Part shown: one piece after another, positions 29,405-37,320 of the stretch
How the letters are laid out: each line of letters begins with the position of its first letter
Position numbering within the stretch: position 1 is the stretch's first letter
Source: Niveibacterium umoris
Lineage (GTDB): Bacteria; Pseudomonadota; Gammaproteobacteria; Burkholderiales; Rhodocyclaceae
Length of the DNA stretch: 64,000 nucleotides
Reading direction: 5' to 3'
Assembly: GCF_014197015.1 (NCBI RefSeq)
Contig: NZ_JACIET010000004.1
Span: forward strand, 98,931-162,930
Program-made: the position numbers and the translations under genes
The notes under the pieces: generated by a model
The model's input: the letters and a program-made list of their open reading frames with translations, nothing else
The model's database searches: none
What the model was told of the DNA's origin: nothing

Positions 29405-29932
29405 TTAGATCTTCACGACTTCGTCGAGCGTGATGTCGACCATCAGGTCGTCGGAAATGCGCTCGAGGTCGCTCTTCAGCGCTCGGGCATCCAGATCCTC
29501 CCCCGCCTGCAGTTCGGCTTGCGCATGGAACATCACCTCGGCCGACATGGGCGCGCTGGCGGTGAAAGTGTTCAGCGCCTCGACGTTCACCGCATGCCGC
29601 GCCAGCACCTGCGAGACTTCGCGCACGATGCCGATGCGGTCGTGGCCGACCAGCGATAGCGTCAGGCGGCGGCCCTTGTGGGATTCGGCACCGGCGTTGG
29701 CTTCCTCCACCGTCACCTTCAGTGCACTCAGCCCCGCCAGCGCTTGCCGCAAGGCGCCGACTTCCTCGCTGGGAACAGAGACTTCGACGATGCCGGCGAA
29801 CTTGCCGGCCAGATGCGCCATCGACGATTCGAGCCAGTTGCCGCGGTGGCTGCTGATCGCGGCAGCGAGTTGCTCGACGAGGCCGGGGCGATCGTCGCCG
29901 AGCGCGGTGAGGACGAGGAAAGTAGTGCTCAT
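29405..29932 (-). CDS. Tandem ACT-domain regulator, GcvR-like
   Basis: A 175-residue cytosolic protein made of two ACT domains (about 5-75 and 90-170): LVLTALGDDRPGLVEQLAAA and LSLVGHDRIGIVREVSQVLA. This is the arrangement of GcvR, which in E. coli binds glycine and restrains GcvA-driven expression of the glycine cleavage genes. Here gcvTHP is 11 kb away and already carries a glycine riboswitch, and no gcvA is visible. GcvR-type regulation is therefore doubtful and the name is by family only. It is followed on the minus strand by the DMT exporter upstream at 30857. Confidence 0.8.
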   Translation of the reverse strand: MSTTFLVLTALGDDRPGLVEQLAAAISSHRGNWLESSMAHLAGKFAGIVEVSVPSEEVGALRQALAGLSALKVTVEEANAGAESHKGRRLTLSLVGHDRIGIVREVSQVLARHAVNVEALNTFTASAPMSAEVMFHAQAELQAGEDLDARALKSDLERISDDLMVDITLDEVVKI

Positions 29933-29957
29933 GCACAGGCTCCAGTAAGAAGTGGGC

Positions 29958-30857
29958 TCATTTTAAGGCGCGGCGCAGCGTGGTGAGCAGAATGCCACCG
30001 AGGATCAGCGCCATGCCGGCGAAGTGGTAGGCGTGCGGTGTCTCGCCGAGGAATACGGCGGAAAGCAGCGGCGTGAACACCGGCATCAGGTGGATGAAGA
30101 GTCCGGACACCGGCCCACCGACCTGCGCCACCGCGCGGTTCCAGAAAACGTAGCCGAGAAAGCCAGGGAAGATGCCGGTGTAGAGCACGCCAGCCAGTGC
30201 CGCGGGCGTTGCGTGGATCGTGCGCCCCTGCGCCAGTTCCCACGCATACACCGGCGCCAGCGTGATCACGCCGATCGCGGTCAGGATCGCCAGCATCGCC
30301 ATCGGGTGCAGCCCGGCGGGGCGGAACTGCAAAAGCAGGGTGTAGCCGGCCCACACGAACACCGAGACCATGATCCACAGATCGCCGGGGTTCAGCGACA
30401 GCGTGGCCAGCGTGGCCGGGTCGCCATGCGCGACGATCACCGTGACGCCGCCCAGCGAAATCAGCACGCCGGCGATCTCGCGCGGCGAAAGCCGCTTGCC
30501 GAGGAAGGCCCACGACAGGCCGATGATCACGATCGGAATGAAGGAATTGAGCAGCACCCCGTTGGTGGCGGTGGTGTGTTGCAGGCCGATGTAGGTCAGG
30601 GTGTTGTAGCCGGTGATGCCGAGCAGCGCGAGCAGCACAAGGATGCCCGCATGCTGCCGCAGTGCGGTGCCGATCTGCGGCAGATGGGGCCAGGCGAAGG
30701 GCAGGGTGCAGGCGAACGCGATCGTCCAGCGCCAGAAGGCCAGCGCGACCGGCGGCACCTGCCCGCGGAAACCGCGGCCGACCACCCAGTTGCCGGACCA
30801 GAACAGCACCGTGAGCAAGAGCAGCAGGTAAGGCGAATCGAAGCGCAGTCGGCGCAT
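29958..30857 (-). CDS. DMT-superfamily (EamA) transporter
   Basis: A 299-residue inner-membrane protein with ten predicted helices arranged as two EamA halves. The first half has FWSGNWVVGRGFRGQVPP and LTYIGLQHTTATNGVLLNSFIP; the second has GDLWIMVSVFVWAGYTLL and GYVFWNRAVAQVGGPVSGL. Such proteins usually export metabolites or amino acids; the substrate cannot be read from sequence. The start at 30857 is chosen because it directly precedes the first helix; upstream sequence to 30911 is low in hydrophobicity and lacks a ribosome site. Confidence 0.88.
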   Translation of the reverse strand: MRRLRFDSPYLLLLLTVLFWSGNWVVGRGFRGQVPPVALAFWRWTIAFACTLPFAWPHLPQIGTALRQHAGILVLLALLGITGYNTLTYIGLQHTTATNGVLLNSFIPIVIIGLSWAFLGKRLSPREIAGVLISLGGVTVIVAHGDPATLATLSLNPGDLWIMVSVFVWAGYTLLLQFRPAGLHPMAMLAILTAIGVITLAPVYAWELAQGRTIHATPAALAGVLYTGIFPGFLGYVFWNRAVAQVGGPVSGLFIHLMPVFTPLLSAVFLGETPHAYHFAGMALILGGILLTTLRRALK

Positions 30858-30924
30858 GGTGGCGGGGCGGCGTCGGCAGGGACGCGCACTATCGCACCGG
30901 CGAGTGTGCAATGCCAGCTTTCCG

Positions 30925-31731
30925 TCAGCGGGGCGGCGCGATGCGGACGGTCGTGCGGGCTTCGTCGGGGCCGAGATAATGCATGATCAGCTTCAGGTCG
31001 GTGCCATCGTCACGCATTGATTCGGCTGCGCGGATCAACAGCTTCAGGTCGCCGGGCGCGATCGGCGGAGAAAAGAACTTCCAGCCGGTTGTCAGCGTGC
31101 CATCACGCGAGAACGGCAACGAAATGAACTGGTGCTCGAGGTGCTGATCCCGCAGCCACTTGACGTATTCCACCGGCAGCAACGGCGAGGCGTCGATGCG
31201 GCCGGCCGCAAGCTTGCGCAGCAGGTCGTCCATCGTTGCCGAAATATCCTTCCGCGCCTCCGGCAGTGCGTCGAATAGCGCATCGAAGGCATCGCCATAG
31301 TAAAGGCCGCGGACCACGCCGATCACCAGGCCCGGCGCCCGCATCGCGGCGTCAAAGCTCGGGTCTGCGGGCGCGCGATCGCGCCGCACCAGGAGCCGAA
31401 CGTCCTGCTGCAAGGTGGGCACCCAGTACATCGGCGGCGCCACCGGGCCGTCGAGCGACGTAAAGCCTTTCACCGAGACCTGGCCCTTGGTGCTCATCAC
31501 TCGGATGCGCTCCACCGGGTAGTCCGCCGCCTCGATGACGCAGCCGCTTCGGCGTGCAAGCTCCCGCATCTCGTCGATCATGTATCCGGCGAGATTGCCT
31601 TGGGCGTCGCGGTAGGCTGCGTAGCCCAGGTGTGTGATCGGCATCTCGTAACGGCCGGCGCAGGCCGCCTCAGCCGCGCCGGTGATTGCGGTCAGGAGGG
31701 TCAGCGCGGAGCGGGGAAACCATGGGTTCAC
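30925..31731 (-). CDS. Periplasmic solute-binding-like protein (SBP family 3 fold)
   Basis: A 268-residue exported protein. From the GTG at 31731 it has a signal peptide (about 1-23, PRSALTLLTAITGAAEAA); other upstream starts give no signal. The mature region has THLGYAAYRDAQGNLAGYMI, DEMRELARRSGCVIEAADYP, RVMSTKGQVSVKGFTSLDG, GLVIGVVRGLYYGDAFDALF and LRKLAAGRIDASPLLPVEY, the order seen in amino-acid-type binding proteins. No permease or ATPase gene is near, so it may serve a sensor or be an orphan. The ligand is unknown. Confidence 0.75.
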   Translation of the reverse strand: MNPWFPRSALTLLTAITGAAEAACAGRYEMPITHLGYAAYRDAQGNLAGYMIDEMRELARRSGCVIEAADYPVERIRVMSTKGQVSVKGFTSLDGPVAPPMYWVPTLQQDVRLLVRRDRAPADPSFDAAMRAPGLVIGVVRGLYYGDAFDALFDALPEARKDISATMDDLLRKLAAGRIDASPLLPVEYVKWLRDQHLEHQFISLPFSRDGTLTTGWKFFSPPIAPGDLKLLIRAAESMRDDGTDLKLIMHYLGPDEARTTVRIAPPR

Positions 31732-32006
31732 ATCAGCATTTGCGGTCGCGCGCGCGCCGACTTGAGCCTGTCGGCTGCAAGCTATCCACCCGATCGGGTT
31801 TTCGGCCCAGCGGGTCGTCACACGCCAGATTGCTGCAGCGACTGCCGCACCGCTGGCGCGGGCTGCGCGCAAGCGCTGGATGCCGACAGTCGCGAGGCTG
31901 CAGTCCAATGCTCGGTCGTGTTGGGGCGGATTCGCTGCCCGGCGCTGATAAAGTGAGCAATTCAGCGATCCACCACGAGCGGATTGTTTTCAAGGGAGAG
32001 CACGCA

Positions 32007-32342
32007 ATGAACCGACGACGTTTTCTGGCCCGGTCAGGTTGTGGCATGTTTGCTGCGGCGTGGCTCGGCATCGCCCTTGCAGTCAGCCCGGTGGTGATCG
32101 ACGTGCGCACGCCGGAAGAATTCGCCACCGGCCATGTCGAGGGGGCGTTGAACCTGCCGCATGACCAGGTCGCCACAAAGATCACGGCGCTGGTGCCGAG
32201 CAAGGACGCCCCGGTGGTGCTCTATTGCCGCAGCGGGCGTCGCGCCGACATCGCGCTCAAGACGATGCGGGAAATGGGTTACACCAAGGTCGAGAACTAC
32301 GGCGGGTTCGAAGACGCCAAGGCGAGACTGTCAAAGCCCTGA
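32007..32342 (+). CDS. Exported rhodanese-domain protein
   Basis: A 111-residue single-domain rhodanese. The N-terminus NRRRFLAR followed by a hydrophobic stretch (about 12-27) resembles a twin-arginine signal. The domain shows VVIDVRTPEEFATGHVEGAL, and active-site Cys74 in LYCRSGRRADIA, a loop like that of GlpE/PspE sulfurtransferases. It would transfer sulfane sulfur in the periplasm. GGGAG precedes the ATG. It overlaps the convergent YD-repeat gene by 12 bp. Alternative upstream starts belong to a longer open frame without ribosome sites. Confidence 0.85.
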   Translation: MNRRRFLARSGCGMFAAAWLGIALAVSPVVIDVRTPEEFATGHVEGALNLPHDQVATKITALVPSKDAPVVLYCRSGRRADIALKTMREMGYTKVENYGGFEDAKARLSKP

Positions 32343-32909
32343 TCGCGGCCGCCCCGGCCAGTTCGCGGTCGTAGCGCGCACCGCACAGCGGGGGCGAGTC
32401 ACCGAGAGCAGCGACTGGAAGGTTTGGGTAATCTGCAGCGCCATCCGCGCGCCTTGGGGCGAATCGACCGAGGCGATCTCTCCCGACGCGTCGTAGCGCA
32501 CGCGGATCAGCCCCACGCCGACCAGTTCGATGCGAACCGGCTTGCCTGAGCGGTTGTAGTCGAAGCGCATGAGCTGCGCGGGGCGGCCGTCGGACAGCAT
32601 GCGCAGCGTGCGGATCTGCTTTTTTCCGTCGTAGTCGAGCTGGAAGTGCGCGCCTTCCGAATTGCTGACCTCCGTCAGTTCGCCGTGCGCGTCGTAGTGG
32701 AATTGCGTCAGCACGCTGCCCTCGCGCACCAGCAACGCCTTGCCGTTGTCAGGATGGGTGATCAACTCATCGGCGGGCTGGCATGGCGCCGCGCACGGCG
32801 ACAGACCGGGCAGTCTGTCTTCGGCGTCCCCGGCATGCACTGCCGGCGCCGATGTCAGCGCGGCGCAGAAGCAACTGAAAACGATCGATCGGATGACAAC
32901 GCTGCGCAT
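32331..32909 (-). CDS. Secreted YD/RHS-repeat-like hypothetical protein
   Basis: A 192-residue protein with a signal peptide (about 1-26, ending AVHAG) and then about four short YD-type repeats: TQFHYDAHGELTEVSNSEG, FQLDYDGKKQIRTLRML, MRFDYNRSGKPVRIELVG and IRVRYDASGEIASVDSPQG. RHS/YD repeats normally build large toxin cocoons; here only a few repeats exist and no toxin tip is present, so it is a small relative or a stand-alone repeat protein. Four cysteines lie in the mature chain (CAAPC near the start). The function is unknown. Confidence 0.65.
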   Translation of the reverse strand: MRSVVIRSIVFSCFCAALTSAPAVHAGDAEDRLPGLSPCAAPCQPADELITHPDNGKALLVREGSVLTQFHYDAHGELTEVSNSEGAHFQLDYDGKKQIRTLRMLSDGRPAQLMRFDYNRSGKPVRIELVGVGLIRVRYDASGEIASVDSPQGARMALQITQTFQSLLSVTRPRCAVRATTANWPGRPRSGL

Positions 32910-33006
32910 GATCTGCGCCCTCCTCGCAAAGTGATGGAATGCGAGGGATAGGACGCAGCGGGTGGCGTGTTGTCAGGAAGCCGCCGCGCGGACAGCGAGT
33001 CGCGTT

Positions 33007-34308
33007 TCACGGACGCTTGAACGTAAGCAGCGACATCGAGTGCGGGGCGAGATGGAGCACCGGCCCCGGCGCCATCGATGCGGGCGGCGCCTCCTGATCC
33101 ACCGTGTCGGCAACGAATTGCCGGCCATCCAGCACCGACCAGCCCCCCGCATCCACAGCGATGTCGCGCGGCGCCTCGGCGCTGTTGAGGATCAGCACAC
33201 GCAAGGTTTCGCCTTCGCGCGCCGCATGGGCCCACACCTGAGCATCGGCGCTGCGCGTGGCGACGAATTCGCCGCGCAGCGCGTTGAGCATGCGGAAGCC
33301 GTAAAAGGTGGGGCGCGGTGCGCCGGCAGTGTCGAGCAGGCCATGATTCACCACCCCCTGATAGGCAAAGTAGTGCGCCACCTCGGCGCCGCCCTTGGCC
33401 AGACGCAGCGCGGTTTCCACCGCCCACAGCGCACCCGGCATGTCGCTCAGAAAGGTCGGCCGGTCGGTGCGCCACGACAGCCCGAATTCGGTGACGCCGA
33501 AGCCGATCTTGCGGGTGTGACCGCGCGGGTTGCGCGCCGGGTCGGCCCACAGTTCGCGGTAGTAACGAAGCTCGCTGTCCGCGTTGCGCACCGTTGCAAG
33601 CGCGTCGTCGGTGCGCCCGTTGCCTTCCGTGGGGTAGATGTGCCAGGTGAGCAGGTCGACCACATCACCGCATTCGTGAACGAAACGTTCGGCAAAAGTG
33701 GTGGCGGCGGGCACCGCGCCCGATACCGCCGGTCCGGCGATGCGCGCCGCCGGGTCGACCGCGCGGATCGCCGCCGCCTGCGCGCGAAACACGTCGCAGT
33801 AGCGTTCCGCCGTCCAGCTGGGGTCGCCGCGGGTAACCGCGAAGAGGTCGGGTTCGTTACCGATCTCCCAGTATTTCACCCGCAGGCCGCGTGCCTGCGC
33901 CATGCGCACCGCGGCGGCGGCATCTTCCGGGCGATTGGCCGCCGGTGCCTCACTCGGCTTGGCCTGGAACACGCGGGTCTGCACCATCAAGGGAATGGGA
34001 TGCGGCTGTTTGAGCAGACCCAGCAGCGATACCAGAGTGTTGAGCGAGTGCTCGCTCAAGTCGGTTTCGTCGCCGACATTGCCACCGGGGAAGCGCAGCG
34101 CGGCCGGGGGCGCTTCGCGCCCCATCTCTTCGCCGTACTCGGCCATCTGCATCCAGTTGCCGAAGTTGTAGCCCGCGGTGACGTCACGATTGACCGCCAT
34201 CAGCGGCGTGTCGGGCGCGATGTGGATGGCCACCGGCGCGGCGAGCACACAAAGCGGCAGGGCGGCGGCGAATGCCACCAGCCTGTGAAATTTTCTGGGC
34301 GCGCTCAT
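33007..34308 (-). CDS. Exported clan GH-A glycoside hydrolase
   Basis: A 433-residue exported enzyme with a signal peptide (about 1-24). A (beta/alpha)8 barrel follows, with the acid/base Glu152 in KYWEIGNEPDL and the likely nucleophile Glu274 in GVTEFGLSW; ALRFPGGNVGDETDL and LLTWHIYPTEGNG are barrel-face segments. A C-terminal beta domain (about 355-433) ends SMSLLTFKRP. The GNEP motif and this form occur in GH39, GH44, GH51 and related families, and I cannot fix the family. The ATG overlaps the GH16 stop as ATGA, so it works with that enzyme, plausibly on a beta-glucan. Confidence 0.8.
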   Translation of the reverse strand: MSAPRKFHRLVAFAAALPLCVLAAPVAIHIAPDTPLMAVNRDVTAGYNFGNWMQMAEYGEEMGREAPPAALRFPGGNVGDETDLSEHSLNTLVSLLGLLKQPHPIPLMVQTRVFQAKPSEAPAANRPEDAAAAVRMAQARGLRVKYWEIGNEPDLFAVTRGDPSWTAERYCDVFRAQAAAIRAVDPAARIAGPAVSGAVPAATTFAERFVHECGDVVDLLTWHIYPTEGNGRTDDALATVRNADSELRYYRELWADPARNPRGHTRKIGFGVTEFGLSWRTDRPTFLSDMPGALWAVETALRLAKGGAEVAHYFAYQGVVNHGLLDTAGAPRPTFYGFRMLNALRGEFVATRSADAQVWAHAAREGETLRVLILNSAEAPRDIAVDAGGWSVLDGRQFVADTVDQEAPPASMAPGPVLHLAPHSMSLLTFKRP

Positions 34309-35186
34309 TGGGCCTCCCGTTGATAGACCCGCACGTAGTCGATTTCCATATTCGCCGGAAAGGCGGCGTCGTCGATGCCCTTGAGCCCGCCCCATGTTCC
34401 GCCCACCGCCATGTTCAGCAGCAGGTACTGAGGTTTGTCGAAGGGCCAGGTGGCGCGGTCGCCGGTGCCGTCGTTGCGGAACTGGAAGTAGGCGCGGTCG
34501 TCGACGCCGATCGTGATGCGCTGCGGCGTCCACAGCAGCTGGTAGCGGTGGAAGGCGTCGCAGGCGTCGGCGAACCGCGTCTGCGCGGTCTTGTGGGTGC
34601 CGATGCTGTGGTAGCAGGCCTTGGTGTGAACCGACCCATGCACCACACCCGGCTCGTAGCCGACATGTTCCATGATGTCGATCTCGCCATCGTCCGGCCA
34701 CTGGGTCGCGGGCGGCGCCGACAGCATCCAGATTGCCGGCCAGGTGCCGCGGCCGCACGCGAGCTTGGCGCGCACCTCGAAGAAGCCGTAAGTCCACTTG
34801 CCCGCGTTGCGCGACAGCAGCCGCGCCGCCGTGTAGGCCTGACCCCCGTAGTCGGGGAAGCTCGCGGGGTCGAGCGTTTCGCGATGCGCCTCGATCACCA
34901 GCCGGCCGCCTTCCACCCGAGCGTTGCGGGCGCGTTCTGCCGCGTAATACTGGCGTTCGTCGTTGTACCAGCCGAGCTTGTTGCGGTGGGTGTCGTAGCC
35001 CCATTTGGCGGGGTCGGGCAGGCCATCCGTGTTGAACTCGTCGGACCATACCAGCGCGTAGCCCGCGGGCAGGCCGCCCGCCTCGTCGATGGCCGGGCTG
35101 CCGGGGTCGGCCGCTGGCGCTTCGGCGTGCGGGCCGCCGCAGGCGGTGCATAGCAGCGTCAGAAGCAGCAAAGGGGTGCGACACAT
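34305..35186 (-). CDS. GH16 family glycoside hydrolase lipoprotein (laminarinase-like)
   Basis: A 293-residue lipoprotein with lipobox CTAC (Cys16). The GH16 jelly-roll domain starts at about 43 with YALVWSDEFNTDGLPDPAKW. RNKLGWYNDERQYY is typical of beta-1,3-glucanases. The catalytic motif is Glu168-x-Asp170-x-x-Glu173 in DDGEIDIMEHVGYE, the laminarinase form with the extra Met bulge. LNMAVGGTWGG near the end lines the cleft. It probably cleaves beta-1,3- or mixed-linked glucan at the outer membrane surface. It is first of a two-gene unit with the GH-A enzyme. Confidence 0.9.
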   Translation of the reverse strand: MCRTPLLLLTLLCTACGGPHAEAPAADPGSPAIDEAGGLPAGYALVWSDEFNTDGLPDPAKWGYDTHRNKLGWYNDERQYYAAERARNARVEGGRLVIEAHRETLDPASFPDYGGQAYTAARLLSRNAGKWTYGFFEVRAKLACGRGTWPAIWMLSAPPATQWPDDGEIDIMEHVGYEPGVVHGSVHTKACYHSIGTHKTAQTRFADACDAFHRYQLLWTPQRITIGVDDRAYFQFRNDGTGDRATWPFDKPQYLLLNMAVGGTWGGLKGIDDAAFPANMEIDYVRVYQREAQ

Positions 35187-35346
35187 CGCGATCGTCTCCG
35201 GTGCGGCCGGTGCGAGCGCCCGGCCTTCTTGTGTTGGACGATGCTATGCCCGGCAGGCGACCTGTGCACTGTTGCAGAGCGTCGTACGCCTGCCCGATCT
35301 TGCGATATTGTTGCGGTCTTCCTTCTTCGAGTGACCGTTACACGCC

Positions 35347-36213
35347 GTGAGCACCGCCTGCACCGACAACCTTCCAGCCGCCGATTCGCTCGCGCGGCGT
35401 ATGAACCGGGTGCTCGATTTCATCGAAAGCGGACTGGGCGGAAACCTGTCGCTCGCAACGCTCGCTGAGATCGCCGCCTACTCGCCCTGTCACTTCCAGC
35501 GCGTCTTCCAGGGGTGGACCGGCGAGTCGCCAAACGCTTATGTGCGCCGCAGGCGCTTGGAGAACGGCGCCAGCCGCCTGCGTTACGACCGCAGCGCGAC
35601 GGTCGGTGATATCGCGCTCGGGGTCGGCTTCGCCACTGCAGAATCTTTCGCCCATGCCTTCCGCAAGCATTTCGGCATGTCGGCCAGCGCGTGGCGCGCT
35701 TTGCGTGAGGACGATGCCCTCCTGAACAGTGAGCCGCGGGATCGCCTGCCGACCTTGCTCGTGCGTGAGTTTGCACCGATCGACATTGCCTACGTTCGCG
35801 TCACCGGTGCCTACGACGCGGTGATCGAGCCGGCCTGGCGGCGTTTTATGGTGTGGGTTGAAGCTGCGGGGCTGGGCGGCCAACCGCTGATCGGAATCGG
35901 CGTCGACGACCCCGGCATCTCTCCGTCCAACCGTTGCCGTTACGACCTGTGCGTGGTGCTGCCGCCCGGCTGGCGCGAGGGGAGCGCGCGCGTCGCACGG
36001 CGCCGTCTGCTGGGTGGCCTGTACGCCTGCAGCCCTTTCGACGGACCGCGCTCGGCGCTCGGCGCACATTGGGGGCGCCTGCTGGTGCATTGGCTGCCGG
36101 CAAGTGGCCTGCGGCTCGGAGACGGGCACTTCCTTGAGGTGATCAGCCCCGACGCGCGCCCCGACGATCCGGCACGACTCGCCTGCGAACTGCGTATGCC
36201 GGTTCAGCGCTGA
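35347..36213 (+). CDS. AraC-family regulator with GyrI-like effector domain
   Basis: A 288-residue transcription factor with the DNA-binding half first (about 17-115: two helix-turn-helix units, SLATLAEIAAYSPCHFQRVF and VGDIALGVGFATAESFAHAF). A GyrI-like ligand domain follows (about 138-288, EFAPIDIAYVRVTGAYDAVI). This Rob/SoxS-like order is common among regulators of small-molecule efflux. The start is a GTG; an ATG at 35401 is possible but would trim helix one. It is divergent from the GH16 gene across 160 bp, so it may control that pair. Confidence 0.85.
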   Translation: MSTACTDNLPAADSLARRMNRVLDFIESGLGGNLSLATLAEIAAYSPCHFQRVFQGWTGESPNAYVRRRRLENGASRLRYDRSATVGDIALGVGFATAESFAHAFRKHFGMSASAWRALREDDALLNSEPRDRLPTLLVREFAPIDIAYVRVTGAYDAVIEPAWRRFMVWVEAAGLGGQPLIGIGVDDPGISPSNRCRYDLCVVLPPGWREGSARVARRRLLGGLYACSPFDGPRSALGAHWGRLLVHWLPASGLRLGDGHFLEVISPDARPDDPARLACELRMPVQR

Positions 36214-36537
36214 GGGCTCATTCGATGCTCCTCCTTCTGACGGGGGCGGGGCACCCTATGACGATCGGCGGATACAGCCCACGGAGTAGCGCGTCGACAG
36301 GCGCGCTTACGGGCGCATCAATCCTTGGTAAGGCGGTGCTGGGGCGTACCGGATTGCCGCAAACGCCTCAGGCGCATTGCGGCGCGGCGTTCGGTTTTCC
36401 ACGTGGCGATTCCGTCTTGCCCATGCCGTGCGGATGTGCATATCAATCGCGGTGCGCCGATCGGTATGCTTGAGACAGACGGGCGATCGGCCAGTCTTCA
36501 CAGCTGTCATATGCCTTTCCAATGACTGGAAAACGGA
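36214..36537. other. 324 bp gap with no recognised gene
   Basis: Both strands hold only short frames with no ribosome sites. A small inverted repeat (TTTCCA ... TGGAAA, 36513-36529) lies just before the next gene. No promoter stands out. Confidence 0.4.
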
Positions 36538-37134
36538 GTGCAAGGATTGGACGCAAACATATACGCACCGCCCAAAGCCGCTGTGGTCGAGCCCGATAGC
36601 GCAATCGAGGCGCGTCACCCCTTCTATGTCGTATCGACCCGCAAGTTCACGACACTCTTTCTGGCGACCTTGGGCATCTACGTTGTGTTCTGGTTCTACC
36701 TCAATTGGCGACGCTACAAAACGGCCACTGGCGCGTCGGTATTGCCGGCCGTGCGCGCGGTATTCAGCGTCTTCTTTGTCCACGCGCTCTTTCGCGCGGT
36801 CGACGAAACGGCGGCGGAACGCGGCGTAGCGCACCGCTGGCCACGCCAGGCCATCGCCACGCAGATGGTGGTTTTCCTGATCCTTGCCAACATGATGGAC
36901 CGCATGAGCGCCAAGGGGCTATGGGCGCCGTATGCCGATCTGCTCTCGTTCGTGTGCATCCCCGTTATTGCCTTGCTCGGTGTGCAGGCGCAGGGGGCGA
37001 TCAACGCAGCGTGCGGCGATCCGGCTGGGCGATCGAACAGCACCTTCAGCAAAGCCAACATTTTCTGGATCGTGCTTGGCGGATTGCTGTGGGTTCTCGC
37101 AATCATCGGTTTGGTCGAGGTTGTGATGCACTGA
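36538..37134 (+). CDS. Hypothetical four-helix inner-membrane protein
   Basis: A 198-residue protein. An N-terminal cytosolic segment contains DANIYAPPKAAVVEPDS, a (Y)APP-type opening common in small uncharacterised proteobacterial membrane proteins. Hydrophobic segments follow near 38-55 (TTLFLATLGIYVVFWFYL), 100-113, 126-146 and 172-196. The start is uncertain: GTG at 36538 or TTG at 36547, since no ATG exists before the first helix. The family and function are not recognised. Confidence 0.6.
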   Translation: MQGLDANIYAPPKAAVVEPDSAIEARHPFYVVSTRKFTTLFLATLGIYVVFWFYLNWRRYKTATGASVLPAVRAVFSVFFVHALFRAVDETAAERGVAHRWPRQAIATQMVVFLILANMMDRMSAKGLWAPYADLLSFVCIPVIALLGVQAQGAINAACGDPAGRSNSTFSKANIFWIVLGGLLWVLAIIGLVEVVMH

Positions 37135-37320
37135 GTGCGATGCCGGGGGAGCCTGCGGATTCTCTGTGAACGCATGCTCTTTGAAGAGCGCGCGGATTGC
37201 TCTGCGGGTTTCTCGACCCATAATGAAACAAACAATACTGCTTTGCGCCCGACAGAGATGCAGGCGGCAAGCTGGTAGCCGGTTTTCCGGTGCCGGGCGG
37301 CCTTCTTCCGGGGGGATGTC

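Noticed and set aside
29405..29932. Assignment as the genuine GcvR regulator of gcvTHP.
   Set aside because: Only the two-ACT layout supports it; there is no gcvA in view and gcvTHP already has a glycine riboswitch, so only 'GcvR-like' is kept.
32331..32909. A polymorphic RHS toxin.
   Set aside because: Too short, with only about four repeats, no RHS core and no toxin domain; no matching immunity gene beside it.
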